Assembly: GCA_964586775.1 (NCBI GenBank)
Contig: CAZPJD010000019.1
Span: forward strand, 1 to 31,657
Source: JADLEX01 sp964586775
GTDB lineage: Bacteria; Lernaellota; Lernaellaia; JACKCT01
Length of the DNA stretch: 31,657 bases
Reading direction: 5' to 3'
The stretch's first letter is position 1, and each line of letters opens with the position of its first letter. Below are positions 31,622-31,657 of the stretch, piece after piece. Position numbers and translations under genes: made by a program. The notes under the pieces were generated by a model. The model made no database searches, was not told where the DNA came from, and saw only the letters and a list, made by a program, of their open reading frames with translations.

Positions 31622-31657
31622 ATGATCGCGCAAACCGTTCTTCCTTTCAAGCTGGAA
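31622..31657 (+). CDS. IS1380-family transposase, first 12 codons
   Basis: ATG 31622 follows AGGTGAG and encodes MIAQTVLPFKLE before the window ends. This opening resembles the N-terminus common in IS1380-family DDE transposases (xxTVLPFKLE). With only 12 residues the assignment rests on that short match and the inverted-repeat context. Confidence 0.6.
   Translation, partial: MIAQTVLPFKLE

Larger units (their letters stand above)
31556..31657 (+). mobile_element. IS1380-family insertion sequence, left end only
   Basis: A sharp change to less GC-rich DNA occurs after gpsA. A CC-starting inverted-repeat end at 31556 and a short leader precede a transposase-like start at 31622. The element runs off the right edge. 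The A-rich AATAAAAAA just before 31556 may include the target duplication, which cannot be checked without the other end. Confidence 0.6.

Overview
The window is GC-rich, tightly packed bacterial DNA: about 28 protein genes plus one at each edge that runs off the window. Strong G/C preference at third codon positions produces many long spurious reading frames on the opposite strands. The gene content points to a Gram-negative, didermic bacterium: a LolD/MacB-type ATPase with a duplicated FtsX permease, many cell-surface glycosyltransferases, and a secreted peptidase with a long Asp-rich C-terminal tail ending in Cys-Cys-Gly. Such tails recall uncultured deltaproteobacterial-grade lineages such as Myxococcota and Lernaellota. 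That assignment is inference only, because there is no rRNA or other marker gene here. I saw no tRNA, rRNA or CRISPR array.

Layout. (1) 1-4329, minus strand: a small membrane protein, a GT4 glycosyltransferase, a secreted transglutaminase-like protein, and an ABC-2 type ATPase with its permease (cut by the left edge). (2) 4381-6311, plus strand: a multi-pass membrane protein and a second GT-B glycosyltransferase. (3) 6313-10771, minus strand: a membrane acyltransferase-like protein, then an FtsX-type permease with its LolD-like ATPase. (4) 10965-11914, plus strand: two translationally coupled FHA proteins, the first tail-anchored. A 90-bp palindromic repeat fills the gap to the next, convergent unit. 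(5) 18548 to 12013, minus strand: a seven-gene operon with overlaps or gaps of at most 14 bp. It encodes a tandem SCP2-like protein, a glutamate-1-semialdehyde aminomutase-like PLP enzyme, a left-handed beta-helix (GlmU-C-like) protein, a very short degenerate AcpS-like protein, a DegT/DnrJ/EryC1 sugar aminotransferase, a GT4 and a membrane-anchored GT2. (6) 18893-21270, plus strand: two Gfo/Idh/MocA-like proteins flanking a small unknown protein; the second oxidoreductase lacks the usual lysine motif. (7) 21316-23239: a two-gene AbiEi/AbiEii-like toxin-antitoxin or defence module with its own promoter/operator; its first gene seems to carry an N-terminal PD-(D/E)XK-like domain. (8) 25525 to 23333, minus strand: an M14 metallocarboxypeptidase with a PKD domain and an Asp-rich tail. 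(9) 25566-30372, plus strand: a compact glycan operon (processive-type GT2, rhamnosyltransferase-like GT2, UDP-galactopyranose mutase-like flavoprotein, GT-C glycosyltransferase), followed by gpsA. (10) The right edge enters an IS1380-family insertion sequence; only its left end and the first 12 transposase codons are visible.

Taken together this looks like a surface-polysaccharide or glycolipid region. It has seven glycosyltransferases, sugar-modifying enzymes (DegT aminotransferase, Gfo/Idh dehydrogenases, beta-helix transferase, UGM-like enzyme) and export-type ABC systems. A defence-like gene pair, dispersed palindromic repeats and an IS element sit at the unit boundaries. The least ordinary parts are the seven-gene operon with its mini-AcpS and double SCP2 proteins, and the AbiE-like pair with a nuclease-like domain and an apparently leaderless, palindrome-controlled promoter.
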